Assembly: GCF_030388665.1 (NCBI RefSeq)
Contig: NZ_CP128846.1
Span: 8,342,001 to 8,406,000, forward strand
DNA length: 64,000 nt
Direction of reading: 5' to 3'
DNA from: Streptomyces flavofungini
GTDB taxonomy: Bacteria; Actinomycetota; Actinomycetes; Streptomycetales; Streptomycetaceae
How positions within the stretch are numbered: the first letter of the stretch is position 1; every line of letters starts with the position of its first letter. Below are positions 41,798 through 50,768 of the stretch, piece after piece. The translations under genes and the position numbers were made by a program. The notes beneath the pieces are model-generated. The model had not been told where the DNA came from. It did no database searches and saw only the letters and a list, made by a program, of their open reading frames with translations.

Positions 41798-44159
41798 GGT
41801 CGTCCGTGCTCGGCGCGCCGAGCTGGGCGACCCGGCCGGCGTGGCGCTCCACCATCGCCTCGAACGTCTGGCGCGCCGTGCGGCCGTTGCCGAAGGCCGG
41901 GCCCTTCGGCAACGCCGTGAAGTACTTGAGCAGAGCCTCGCCCGTGCCGGGGCCGAGTGTGTACTCGTGCTCCTCGGCCTGCTGTTCGACGATGCGCAAA
42001 AGCTCCTCGGGCGTGTAGTCGCCGAAGGTGATGGTGCGCGAGAAGCGGGACGCCACACCGGGGTTGACCGACAGGAACCGGCTCATCTCCGCGGTGTAGC
42101 CCGCGACGATGACCACCACCGCGTCCCGCTGGTCCTCCATCAGCTTCACCAGCGTGTCGATGGCCTCGCGGCCGAAGTCCCGCCCGGAGTCCTCGGGTGA
42201 GAGGGCGTACGCCTCGTCGATGAACAGCACGCCGCCACGGGCCCGTTCGAAGGCCTCCTGGGTGCGGATCGCCGTCGAGCCGATGTGCTCGCCGACCAGG
42301 TCCACGCGGGACACCTCGACGAGGTGGCCGCGCTCCAGGACGCCGAGCGAGGCGAGGATCTCGCCGTAGAGCCGAGCGACGGTCGTCTTGCCGGTGCCGG
42401 GGGAGCCCGTGAACACCAGGTGGCGGCGGACGGAGGCCGCCTTCAGGCCCGCCTCCTGGCGGCGCCGTCCCACCTCGATCATGTCGGTGAGGGCCCGCAC
42501 CTCGCGCTTGACGCTCTCCAGGCCGACCAGCGTGTCGAGTTCGCCGAGCACGTCCTTCGACGAGCGGGACCGCTGCTCGGGCACGGTCGGGACGGGCTCC
42601 TGCGGCTCGCGCCGGGCGGGCACCGCGCCGAGCAGCCCCGCGGACTGCGTGGCGGTCTGCGTGACCGGCTCCGGCGCGGCGGGGCGGACGCTCGCGCTCT
42701 CGTCGCTCGTGCAGTCCTCGACGAGCGGCCCGTCCTCCGCGAACTCGTAACCTCCGCGCGCGCAGCGCTCCGTGCGGCACCTGCGCAGCGTCGTACGGCA
42801 GCCGTCGATCACATGGAAGCCGTAGCCGCCGCTGCCGACCACCTTGCAGCGGTCCAGGCTGCCGCGGCCGCCCGCGGAGACGTAGAAGCCCGCCTCGGCG
42901 GGGGAGGTGACCGTGCACCGCTCGATCGTGGGATCGGCGCCCTTGGTGACGATCACGCCCGTCTGGGTGCCGTCCACCGTGCAGCCGGCGAGGACGCCGC
43001 CACTGCCGTGGTCGCGGAACCACGCGCCGGTGGCCGCCTCGCGGATGCGCACGTCGTCCAGTTGGGCCGTGGCGCCGTCGCTCACGGACACCGCCGTGTT
43101 GCGCACCTGGGTGAGGTCACTGTCTATGACGTCGACGCGCGAACCCCGGTCGAGCACGAACAGCGCGTCCGGCACGTCGTGCACGCGGCACGACTCCAGG
43201 ACGGCCGTCGCGCCGTCGCTGACCCACACGGCCGGATAGTCGCCCGTGCTGTCGTGGATCTCGCACTGGTTGGCGTCGACGCGCGTGCCGGGGTCCCACA
43301 CGGACAGGCCGTTGCGGCCGAACTCGCGGACCGTGGTGCGCGTCAGCGTCAGGACCGAGCGCGAGCGCAGGTCGACGGCGTTCTCCGGGATGTCGTGGAT
43401 GCGGCAGTCGGCGAGGGTGAGGACGGCGTCGGTGTCGAGGGTGACGCCGTCGGACGTGGTGCGGTGCACGTCGCAGTCCGTCAGGTGCGCCGTGGCACGC
43501 GCGGTGACCTGCACGCCCGAGCCCTTGATCTCGTACACCTCGCAGCCGACGGCCTCCAGGCCGCTGCCCTCGCCCGTGACGGCGAGTCCGGCGCCCGAGG
43601 CGTGGTGCACCCGGCAGCGTTCGAGACGCGGGTGCCCGCCGCCGCGCACCGCGACGCCGGACTGCCCCGCGGCGACGACCTCGCACTCCTCGAAGACCCC
43701 GCCGCCGCCGTCGAGCACGCCGATGCCGATGCCGCCCGGGTTGTCGACCGTGCAGCGGCGCAGCGTCGGGCGGGCGCCGCCGCGCACCTCGATCCCGGCG
43801 GCGGAACGCGTCATCACCCGCACGTCCGTCAGCTCCGGGGCGCCGTCCTCGATGAGCAGCGCGGGCGCGGCCGAGTCCTGCCCCTCCACATGGAGGTCCT
43901 GCACGAGCGCGGACGCCCGCACCGTCAGCGGCACCCCGTCCACCGGGGCGATGCGCACGGAACCGGGGGAGCCCTCGGGGCCGCGCAGCGTCACCGCGCG
44001 CTGGACGACGAGGTTCTCGCGGTACGTCCCCGGGGCCACCGTCAGGACGTCGCCGTCGCCCGCGGCCTCCAGGGCGGCCGCCAGCGATGCGTACTCGCCT
44101 GTGCGGCGCCGCCACCGCGACGTACCGGTGTGCGTCACCTGGACCGTGCCCTGTGCCAT
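41748..44159 (-). CDS. Right-handed beta-helix / CbxX-EccA-like AAA ATPase fusion
   Basis: This 803-residue protein has two parts. Residues ~25-485 are about 18-20 parallel beta-helix coils with the repeat pattern G..V....A...L..C.V (for example SGVAVRGGGHPRLERCRVHHASG), like NosD/pectate-lyase right-handed beta-helices. After a Pro/Gln-rich linker (~490-540) comes a AAA domain of the CbbX/SpoVK/EccA type: Walker A GSPGTGKTT near residues 585-593, Walker B GGVLFIDEAYAL near 642, sensor VVVIVAGYTAEM, and the arginine finger region NPGVASRFSRTI. No signal peptide or TM helix is visible, so it should be cytoplasmic. Confidence 0.9.
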   Translation of the reverse strand: MAQGTVQVTHTGTSRWRRRTGEYASLAAALEAAGDGDVLTVAPGTYRENLVVQRAVTLRGPEGSPGSVRIAPVDGVPLTVRASALVQDLHVEGQDSAAPALLIEDGAPELTDVRVMTRSAAGIEVRGGARPTLRRCTVDNPGGIGIGVLDGGGGVFEECEVVAAGQSGVAVRGGGHPRLERCRVHHASGAGLAVTGEGSGLEAVGCEVYEIKGSGVQVTARATAHLTDCDVHRTTSDGVTLDTDAVLTLADCRIHDIPENAVDLRSRSVLTLTRTTVREFGRNGLSVWDPGTRVDANQCEIHDSTGDYPAVWVSDGATAVLESCRVHDVPDALFVLDRGSRVDVIDSDLTQVRNTAVSVSDGATAQLDDVRIREAATGAWFRDHGSGGVLAGCTVDGTQTGVIVTKGADPTIERCTVTSPAEAGFYVSAGGRGSLDRCKVVGSGGYGFHVIDGCRTTLRRCRTERCARGGYEFAEDGPLVEDCTSDESASVRPAAPEPVTQTATQSAGLLGAVPARREPQEPVPTVPEQRSRSSKDVLGELDTLVGLESVKREVRALTDMIEVGRRRQEAGLKAASVRRHLVFTGSPGTGKTTVARLYGEILASLGVLERGHLVEVSRVDLVGEHIGSTAIRTQEAFERARGGVLFIDEAYALSPEDSGRDFGREAIDTLVKLMEDQRDAVVVIVAGYTAEMSRFLSVNPGVASRFSRTITFGDYTPEELLRIVEQQAEEHEYTLGPGTGEALLKYFTALPKGPAFGNGRTARQTFEAMVERHAGRVAQLGAPSTDDLTLLYSDDLPDLPDLL

Positions 44160-44657
44160 GGAGTTGCTCTGCCCCCACCTCGAAGTTCGCGGGACCCCGC
44201 GCCCGCGCGCGAGGAGACCGAAGAGTTCGCCCGGTCCACCGTAGCGCGCGGAGGGAGGGGGAGTTGACCTGATGGCCGGGCCGGTGGGCCCGGTCTCACC
44301 TGCGCAAGCGTGGGGTGCTCGGGTGGGCGGACGTGCGGGGCGGCCTGGTCAGGGGTGCCGGAGGAGGGTGCGCGGGCGGCCGGGGGGACTTGGCCGGGCC
44401 GCCGCCATGTGCGCCGGGGGTGTGTGCGCCGGCGTTGCCGCGCGCGCCCGCTCAACTGCCCTTGCCCGTCCGCCGAACTGCCCCTGCCCGCCCGCGCAGG
44501 GCTACCGGGATATGCCTGCCCTGCCTGCCAGGAGCGCCCTCGCTTGCCCGCAGAAAGGGGGGCCACGCCCGCAGAAGAAGCAGAAAAAGCGACCCACGCC
44601 CGCAGGGATGCCCACGCCGCAGGGATGCCCACGCCCGCAGGTGCGCCGCTCCTTACT
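44160..44657. other. Low-complexity intergenic region, no gene seen
   Basis: These 498 nt lie between the beta-helix/AAA gene and the Rv1733c-like gene. The part up to about 44550 is very GC-rich with repeated TGCCCG and GGGTGCG strings and has no convincing frame. Two exact 17-bp tandem copies are at 44601-44617 and 44618-44634. No hairpin or promoter stands out. Confidence 0.6.
44601..44634. repeat. 17-bp tandem duplication
   Basis: CGCAGGGATGCCCACGC occurs twice directly adjacent, 44601-44617 and 44618-44634, followed by a partial copy (CCGCAG). It is in non-coding DNA. Confidence 0.6.
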
Positions 44658-45263
44658 TCACGCGCCGGTCCCGGCCCGGCCCCAGTCCGGCCCCGCCTTG
44701 TCCCAGGCCTGGTCCCAGCGGGCGAAGCGGCGGCGGACGGCGCGCCAGACGATGAGGCGGCGGGTGCCCTCGACGAGTCCGGCGCAGGCGAGGGCGGCGC
44801 CGAGGCCGGCCAGGGCGGCGTGGGTCGTGGCCGTCGCGGTGTCCAGGGGGCGGCCGACGACGCGGCCCTCGGCGTCGGTCCAGATCCGGAAGCGGTCGCC
44901 CGGGTGCGGGGACTTGAGGTCGGAGGCGACCGTGCCCGCGCGGCCCGAGCCGTCAGGTCCGGTCCAGCTCGCGAGCACCCGGCGGTGCGCGTCGCGCGAG
45001 GAGGAGGTCTCGGGGTCCGGGTCGAGCGGGGGCTGGTCGAGCTTCTGCAGGACGGTGGCGGTGATGTGGTGCCGGGCCTCGCGCTGGGCCTGGACCGAAC
45101 GCAGCAGCGCGTCGTGCGTCAGCGAACCTGCGACCGCGCCGGCGACGGGGGCCGCGACGACGATCAGCACGAGGGCGGCGAGCGCCACCCAGGCCTCGGC
45201 GAGATCGGTGGCACGGCGCAGTGGATTGTGGCGCCAGCGCCAGAGTCCGGCGATCGCTCGCAC
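44658..45263 (-). CDS. Rv1733c-family membrane protein
   Basis: This 201-residue protein matches the Streptomyces Rv1733c-like family: an N-terminal WRWRHNPLRRATDLAEAWVALAALVLIVVAAPVAGAVAG containing the first helix, a soluble middle (QREARHHITATVLQ, DRFRIWTDAEGRVVGRPL), a second helix (ATTHAALAGLGAALACAGLVEG), and a basic tail. Mycobacterial Rv1733c is a dormancy-regulon antigen of unknown role. GTG 45263 was chosen because it opens this conserved start and has GGAAGGGGG about 10 nt upstream. The frame extends further to 45320 without support. Confidence 0.85.
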   Translation of the reverse strand: MRAIAGLWRWRHNPLRRATDLAEAWVALAALVLIVVAAPVAGAVAGSLTHDALLRSVQAQREARHHITATVLQKLDQPPLDPDPETSSSRDAHRRVLASWTGPDGSGRAGTVASDLKSPHPGDRFRIWTDAEGRVVGRPLDTATATTHAALAGLGAALACAGLVEGTRRLIVWRAVRRRFARWDQAWDKAGPDWGRAGTGA

Positions 45264-45480
45264 AGTCCTGCACCCCCTTCCGCGTCCGTGATAGCCGCGA
45301 ACGGCACGGCGCACGCCCAAAAGACGGGAAGAGAGAGCGACATCACCCCGGGCGATTTCGCGTGTCCTCGACCCGCCGGAGCCCCACTCGCGCGCCGCGG
45401 GCGGGACAGCCGGGCCTCACCGGGCCTCCTCCGGCTTCAACGTCCTTCCAAGGACGTCGAGTTCCCCACCCGGGCGGCGT

Positions 45481-46314
45481 TCATTCGAGGATCTTCAGCT
45501 GGTCACCGATTCGAATGGTTCCGGTCGATTCCGGGATCAGATTCAGACCGAAGAGCAACCGGTCACCGCTGCGGCGGTGGCGGGCGAGGGTGCGCAGCGG
45601 CTCTTTGCCGCGCTCGGCGGTGCGCTGGTCGGTGGTCGTGACGACGCACCGCGCGCACTTCCTGGCCACGCGGAACTCCACCGCGCCGATGGCGAGGCGC
45701 GACCAGTCGTCCTCCGCCCACGGCGCGACGCCTTCCACGACCACGTTCGGCCGGAAGCGGTTCATCGGCAGCGGGCCCTCGTCCGCGTGGTCGCCCTGCG
45801 CGATGAGGGAGTTCAGCGCGTCCAGCGAGGACAGCGTGGTGAGCAGCAGCGGGAAGGCGTCGGCGAACGAGACGGTCTCACCGGGCCTGCCGTACGCCGC
45901 GTCGACGGGGCGCCGCGTCGACGGGGCGTCCAGGTACCCGAGGCGCACGTCGAGGTCGAGGAAGGCGCTGAACCAGGCGTCCGCCGCGGGATCGGCGACC
46001 ACTGCCTCGGACTTGTCCCGCAGGAACTCCACCGGCGCGGTCTGCCCGGGCTCGGGGACACCGACGATCAGCGGCTCCCTGCCGGGCGCGCACACGCGTA
46101 TGCCGCCGTCGGGCAGCGGCTCGACGGCGGCCGACGCCAGGCGCGGGTGGGGCCGTTGCGTGACGGCTCGGCCCGCGCTGTCGATCAACACCCATCTGCG
46201 GTCACCCGCGAGCCCCCAGGGCTCCACGACGGCCTCACGCGCAGCGTGCCCCCCGGCCGCCTTCAGCGGGTGGATGTGGATCGAGTGGATCGAGACGGGC
46301 ACGGAAGTCGACAT
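45481..46314 (-). CDS. MOSC-domain molybdenum-cofactor-related protein
   Basis: This 277-residue protein has an N-terminal MOSC beta-barrel (VSIHSIHIHPLKAAGGHAAREAVVEPWGLAGDRRWVLID) and a C-terminal MOSC domain (MNRFRPNVVVEGVAPWAEDDW, then RKCARCVVTTTD). The Cys of KCARC, in the position used for Moco sulfur binding, is present. This is the eukaryote mARC/YcbX-type layout. It may act as an N-oxide or sulfur transfer partner using molybdenum cofactor. No other molybdenum gene is adjacent. Confidence 0.9.
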   Translation of the reverse strand: MSTSVPVSIHSIHIHPLKAAGGHAAREAVVEPWGLAGDRRWVLIDSAGRAVTQRPHPRLASAAVEPLPDGGIRVCAPGREPLIVGVPEPGQTAPVEFLRDKSEAVVADPAADAWFSAFLDLDVRLGYLDAPSTRRPVDAAYGRPGETVSFADAFPLLLTTLSSLDALNSLIAQGDHADEGPLPMNRFRPNVVVEGVAPWAEDDWSRLAIGAVEFRVARKCARCVVTTTDQRTAERGKEPLRTLARHRRSGDRLLFGLNLIPESTGTIRIGDQLKILE

Positions 46315-46359
46315 GCGGCCATCCTGCCAGCGGGCACTGACAGCGAAGGCCGCCGCCGA

Positions 46360-46833
46360 TCAGTAGCCCCGGTACTGCCGGTTGTGCGGGTCCTCGTGCG
46401 GGGCCGGGGCCGGGCGGGGCGCGGCGGGACGCATCGCCTCGTAACCCGTGCCGCCCACGGGGCGCTGCTGCTGGGGGCCGGGGTAGCCGCGCGGGGCGCC
46501 GGCCTGCTGCGGGATGTACGGCGCCGGGGCCTGTTGCAGCGGTGCGGGCTGCGGGGCTGGGGCGTAGCCGTACGCCGGGTTCGGGTGGGCCGCGGTGGGC
46601 ACGGGCGCCTGGGCCATGGCGGCCGCGGGGTAGCCCGAGGGGCCGGAGGGCAGGGCGGGCAGCGCTGCCGGGAGGGCGGGGAGGTGGCTGCCCGTGTCGT
46701 ACGCGGAGGGGACCCGGATCGGGGCGATCTGCGGGGTGCCCCGCTCGGCGACCAGCGAGTCGTAGATCGGGGTGTCCGGGAAGGACGGCGCGGAGTAGTA
46801 ACCGCCGCCATAGGTGGAGCGGGGGGAGGTCAT
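46360..46833 (-). CDS. Pro/Tyr/Ala-rich low-complexity protein
   Basis: This 157-residue protein is unrecognised. It begins TSPRSTYGGGYYSAPSFPDTPIYDSLVAERGTPQIAPIRVP, which looks like a conserved short domain, and continues with PAAAMAQAPVPTAAHPNPAYG-type Pro/Ala/Tyr/Gln-rich disorder to the end. Streptomyces carry similar proteins of unknown function. TAACTT lies exactly 7 nt before ATG 46833 on the minus strand with no usable ribosome site, so its mRNA is probably leaderless. Confidence 0.7.
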   Translation of the reverse strand: MTSPRSTYGGGYYSAPSFPDTPIYDSLVAERGTPQIAPIRVPSAYDTGSHLPALPAALPALPSGPSGYPAAAMAQAPVPTAAHPNPAYGYAPAPQPAPLQQAPAPYIPQQAGAPRGYPGPQQQRPVGGTGYEAMRPAAPRPAPAPHEDPHNRQYRGY

Positions 46834-47126
46834 GCTCCATAAGTTAAGCCCTTGATGTGCTGGTTGGGGAGACCGATAAGAGGGTTGTTTTACGTGTCGC
46901 CGGGGGCTGTGGATCCCCAATGCGAGCGAACTTGGGAAAAATCGGTCGCTTGGCGACGTACGGATCGTGTAAATAGCGCGTTCCTCAGGGGTTACTCGCG
47001 GTCGACCGGGGGCTGTCGACGGGCGTTGCCGGGACCGCGTGTAGGCCTCTTCGAATGCCAGGTAATAGGTTGGGCGGGAACGCAACGGCGGCCCGGACGA
47101 CCCGGCAACTTGTGATGGGGGCAGAC
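46834..47126. other. Divergent control region before TerD-like gene
   Basis: These 293 nt are less GC-rich than the surroundings (for example 46855-46985). TAGGTT at 47066-47071 is a candidate -10 for the double-TerD gene, but no matching -35 is clear. No gene is seen. Confidence 0.4.
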
Positions 47127-48434
47127 ATGTCAATGGCCAAAGGTTCGAATGTTCCCGTCCCGGCACCCGCGGTGCGGGTCGAATTGGGATGGGGAACCGG
47201 GCCGGGGGTCCCGGACGCCGACGCCTCCGCCCTGTTGCTCGACGCCTCCGGCAAGGTGCGCTCGGACGCGGACTTCGTCTTCTACAACCAGGCGACGCAC
47301 GCCTCCGGCGCGGTGCGCCACGAGGGCAAGCAGTCCACTGGCGGCGGCGTGACCGACGCGCTGGTCGTCGACCTCGCGCGCGTGGAGCCCGGTGTGGAGA
47401 CCGTGGTGCTCGCCGCGTCCTCGGACGGCGGCTCGTTCGGCAAGGTCCCCGGCCTGCACGTGCGGGTCGTCGACGCCGCGAGCGGCGCGGAGATCGCGCG
47501 GTACGACAGCGCGGACGCCACCGTCGAGACGGCCTTCGTGCTCGGCGAGCTGTACCGCCGGCAGGGCGCGTGGAAGTTCCGCGCCGTCGGCCAGGGCTAC
47601 AGCAGCGGCCTCGAAGGCCTGGCCACGGACTACGGCATCACGGTCGACGAGCCCCAGCAGGCGGCCCCCGCCGCACCGGCCCCCGCGCCCGCCGCGCCCA
47701 CCCCGCCGCCCGCGCCGCCGGTCGCCGCCCCCGCGCCCCCCGTCGCCGCGCCCGCCCCCGCGTCCCCGCCGCCCCCCGCCCCGCCCGCCCAGCCGGTGCG
47801 CCTCACCAAGGTCACGCTGACCAAGGAGGCGCCGTCGGTCTCCCTGACCAAGCAGGGCGGCACCTCCGGCGCACTGCGGGTCAACCTCAACTGGGAGGTG
47901 CGCAAGCAGTTCAAGGGCTGGGCCAGCAAGCTCGGCCGGGCCGTCGCCATGCACGCGGACCTCGACCTCGACCTGTGCGCGCTCTTCGAGCTGTCCGACG
48001 GCCGCAAGGGCGTCGTCCAGGCGCTCGGCAACGCCTTCGGCGCGCTGCACCAGCCGCCGTACATCCTCCTCGACGGCGACGACCGCACCGGCGCGGTGTC
48101 GACCGGCGAGAACCTGACGGTCAACCTGGACCACTCGAACGAACTGAAGCGCCTGGTCATCTTCGTGACCATCTACGAGGGCGCGCGCAGCTTCGCCGAC
48201 CTGAACGCCACGGTCACCCTGACCCCACAGCACGGCGCGCCCATCGAGTTCTCCCTCGACGAGTGCACGGTGCCGTCCACGGTCTGCGCCCTCGCGCTCA
48301 TCACCAACAACGGCGGGGAACTCACCGTCCAGCGCGAGGCCCGCTACCTGGTGCCCGAGCGCGGTGTCAGCCCGCAGCGGACCATCGACTACGCCTACGG
48401 GTGGGGCATGAACTGGACCCCCGGCCGGAAGTGA
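47127..48434 (+). CDS. Double TerD-domain protein
   Basis: This 435-residue cytoplasmic protein has two TerD-type domains joined by a ~70-residue Pro/Ala-rich linker ([20 protein letters not shown]). The first is residues ~10-175 ([54 protein letters not shown]), with calcium-ligand-like Asp residues. The second is residues ~265-435 ([65 protein letters not shown]). TerD proteins bind calcium and are linked to tellurite and stress responses and to differentiation in Streptomyces. ATG 47127 has GATGGGGG upstream. Confidence 0.9.
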   Translation: MSMAKGSNVPVPAPAVRVELGWGTGPGVPDADASALLLDASGKVRSDADFVFYNQATHASGAVRHEGKQSTGGGVTDALVVDLARVEPGVETVVLAASSDGGSFGKVPGLHVRVVDAASGAEIARYDSADATVETAFVLGELYRRQGAWKFRAVGQGYSSGLEGLATDYGITVDEPQQAAPAAPAPAPAAPTPPPAPPVAAPAPPVAAPAPASPPPPAPPAQPVRLTKVTLTKEAPSVSLTKQGGTSGALRVNLNWEVRKQFKGWASKLGRAVAMHADLDLDLCALFELSDGRKGVVQALGNAFGALHQPPYILLDGDDRTGAVSTGENLTVNLDHSNELKRLVIFVTIYEGARSFADLNATVTLTPQHGAPIEFSLDECTVPSTVCALALITNNGGELTVQREARYLVPERGVSPQRTIDYAYGWGMNWTPGRK

Positions 48435-48453
48435 CCTCCGGACTCCGGGTGCC

Positions 48454-49638
48454 CTAGGGGAGGGTCTCCTCCGGCGCGGTCGTGTCGGGGCGCGCGTACG
48501 TGCGCCCCTTCCAGGCCGCGCCGCGCCCCCGGTAGTGCTGCACCGCGGAGTCCACGGTCATCAGGAGGTACAGGAACGCGGTGGCGGGCAGCGTGAGGGC
48601 CAGCCACGCCGGCTGGCGGTAGTACCGGAGCATCGGCAGGTACGTCGCCGTCATCACCAGCCACGCGAGACCACCGCACACCACGGCGCCCGCCGTGCCC
48701 GTCGCGAGACCCGCGAACAGGGCCACCGGCGGCGCCAGATACACCACGGCGAGCCCGGCCACCGTCCCGACGAGCAGCGCCGGATTGTGCCGCAACTGGG
48801 CGTACGCGCTGCGCGCCACCATCCGCCACAGGTCCGCGAGCCGCGGATAGGGCCGCACGCTGTCGACACGGTCGGCGAGCCCCAGCCAGATGTGCCCGCC
48901 CGACCGCTTGACCGCGCGGGCGAGCGCCACGTCGTCGATGACGGCGTGCCGGATCGCGTCGGGGACCCGGGCCCGCTCGGCCGCGTCCGCGCGCAGCAGC
49001 ACACAGCCGCCGGCCGCCGCCGCGGTCCGCCCGCCCCTCCGCGCGATCCAGCGGAACGGGTACAGCTGCGCGAAGAAGTAGACGAACGCGGGGACGACGA
49101 GCCGTTCCCACAGGCTGACCACCCGCAGCCGCGCCATCAGCGACACGAGGTCGTAGCCGCCCGTCGTGGCCGCGGCCACCAACACCCGCAGACTGTCCGG
49201 CCTGTGCGCGATGTCCGCGTCGGTGAGCAGCAGGAAATCGGGCTCCCGCGCGCGGGCCAGGGCCATGCCGTGCCGCACCGCCCAGAGCTTGCCGGTCCAG
49301 CCCGCGGGCACCTCGCCGGGCGAGGCGACGGTCAGGGGAAGGCCGCCGTGCCGCTCCGCCAGGGTCTGGGCTAGGACGCCCGTGCCGTCGCTGCTGCCGT
49401 CGTCGACGAGGAACACCTCGGCGTGTCCCGGATAGTCCTGCCCGAGCAGCGACGGCAGGCTGGTCGGCAGGACCTCGGCCTCGTCCCGGGCCGGGACGAC
49501 CACCGCCACTCTCGGCCACTGCTTGGGGTCCCGGCGCCGCGGCAGCCGGTCTCCCGTACGCCAGAAGAAACCCTGCCCGACCAGCAGCCACAGCCACGCG
49601 GCGAGCGAGGCGGCGGCGATCCACACAACAGCGCTCAT
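48454..49638 (-). CDS. HpnB-like family 2 glycosyltransferase
   Basis: This 394-residue membrane glycosyltransferase has an N-terminal helix (VVWIAAASLAAWLWLLVGQGFFWR), a GT-A domain with RVAVVVPARDEAEVLPTSLPSLLGQDYP, EVFLVDDGSSDGT, and FLLLTDADIAHRPDSL (DXD-like DAD), and three to four C-terminal helices. The overall sequence closely resembles the hopanoid-associated transferase HpnB by memory. No squalene-hopene gene is in view, so the acceptor may be different. ATG 49638 begins the conserved region. The divergent gene is a racemase. Confidence 0.85.
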   Translation of the reverse strand: MSAVVWIAAASLAAWLWLLVGQGFFWRTGDRLPRRRDPKQWPRVAVVVPARDEAEVLPTSLPSLLGQDYPGHAEVFLVDDGSSDGTGVLAQTLAERHGGLPLTVASPGEVPAGWTGKLWAVRHGMALARAREPDFLLLTDADIAHRPDSLRVLVAAATTGGYDLVSLMARLRVVSLWERLVVPAFVYFFAQLYPFRWIARRGGRTAAAAGGCVLLRADAAERARVPDAIRHAVIDDVALARAVKRSGGHIWLGLADRVDSVRPYPRLADLWRMVARSAYAQLRHNPALLVGTVAGLAVVYLAPPVALFAGLATGTAGAVVCGGLAWLVMTATYLPMLRYYRQPAWLALTLPATAFLYLLMTVDSAVQHYRGRGAAWKGRTYARPDTTAPEETLP

Positions 49639-49684
49639 CCGCCGCAGTCTGCCCCACCCTGCCGGGCTTGTCCGGCTCATCGTC

Positions 49685-49690
49685 TAAGGT
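49685..49690 (+). promoter_or_regulatory. Putative -10 box for leaderless racemase mRNA
   Basis: TAAGGT is followed by 6 nt and then GTG 49697. There is no ribosome site, which suits a leaderless transcript. Confidence 0.5.
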
Positions 49691-49696
49691 GACCGG

Positions 49697-50527
49697 GTGA
49701 AGATCGCGCTGATGGACTCCGGTATCGGACTGCTCGCCGCGGCCGCGGCGGTACGGCGCCTGCACCCCGGCGCCGATCTCGTCCTCTCCTCCGACCCGGA
49801 CACGATGCCCTGGGGCAACGCGCCCGAGAAGGTCAAGGGGCTGGCCCTCGCCGCCGCCGAGGCCGCCGCCGCGCACCGCCCCGACGCGCTGATCGTGGCC
49901 TGCAACACCGCGTCCGTGCACGCCCTGCCCGCGCTGCGCGCCCGCCTGGAGCCCGAACTGCCCGTCATCGGCACCGTCCCGGCGATCAAGCCCGCGGCGG
50001 CCACCGGCGGCCCGGTCGCGATCTGGGCCACGCCCGCCACCACCGGCAGCCCCTACCAGCGCGGCCTCATCGAGGAGTTCGCCGCGGGCGTCAGCGTCAC
50101 CGAGGTGCCCTGCCCCGGCCTCGCCGACGCCGTGCAGGAGGCCGACGAGGAAGCCATCACGCGCGCCATCGAGGCCGCCGCCGCCCTCACCCCGCCCGAG
50201 GTGACAACCGTCGTCCTGGGCTGCACCCATTACGAGCTGGTCGCCGAACGCATCCGCGCCGCCGTGCGGCAGCGGGACGCGCAGCCCCTCGTCCTGCTCG
50301 GCTCGGCCGAGGCCGTCGTCGCCCAGGCGCTGCGCCGGATCCGCGAACGGGACGTCGTCGACGCGGACGGCCCGGCGGAGAACGCGTACGACCCCGAAGA
50401 CGCAGAAGACACCGAAGGCACCCTCACGGTGCTCCTCGGTGGCCGTGAGGCCGCGCTCCCGAGCGCCGCGCTCACGTACGCGGAAGGGCGGCTCCTCGCG
50501 GCGTCCGACCCGCTCCTGAAGGCCTGA
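49697..50527 (+). CDS. Aspartate/glutamate racemase-family protein (MurI-like)
   Basis: This 276-residue protein has the two catalytic Cys motifs of the family: ACNTAS (Cys near residue 74) and GCTHYEL (Cys near residue 176). It opens with KIALMDSGIGLLAAAAAVRRL, similar to MurI's DSGVGGL. It probably interconverts L- and D-glutamate or a related amino acid, or has another racemase role. The canonical cell-wall MurI is often encoded elsewhere in Streptomyces. It has an acidic Asp/Glu-rich insert (ENAYDPEDAEDTEG) near residue 235. The start is likely leaderless. Confidence 0.9.
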   Translation: MKIALMDSGIGLLAAAAAVRRLHPGADLVLSSDPDTMPWGNAPEKVKGLALAAAEAAAAHRPDALIVACNTASVHALPALRARLEPELPVIGTVPAIKPAAATGGPVAIWATPATTGSPYQRGLIEEFAAGVSVTEVPCPGLADAVQEADEEAITRAIEAAAALTPPEVTTVVLGCTHYELVAERIRAAVRQRDAQPLVLLGSAEAVVAQALRRIRERDVVDADGPAENAYDPEDAEDTEGTLTVLLGGREAALPSAALTYAEGRLLAASDPLLKA

Positions 50528-50755
50528 CGCCTCGCAGGTCCGTCGGACGGCGGGACAGCAGCGGGCGAAGGCATGCCGCCCGGCCGTCACGGAGCGTCCG
50601 GGGGTGGTACCCCCGGCCCCGCAGCACCCGTCCCAGCCGTACGGAACGGCCCTCCCACGCCCCTCACCGGCCACGACGCCGTGCCGCGGCCGGGACGGGC
50701 GGCCACCCGCAGGAGTGACCTTCGGCGACGCGGTGCCTTCGCCCCGGAACGTGAG

Positions 50756-50761
50756 TACCCT
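50756..50761 (+). promoter_or_regulatory. Putative -10 box for leaderless mRNA
   Basis: TACCCT is followed by exactly 7 nt and then ATG 50769. There is no ribosome site, which suits a leaderless transcript. Confidence 0.45.
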
Positions 50762-50768
50762 CGATTCC

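Noticed and set aside
44272..45641. Plus-strand frames in the low-complexity region and across the Rv1733c-like gene
   Set aside because: Cys/Pro/Ala/Arg-rich translations with no domain; the minus strand has the recognised gene.
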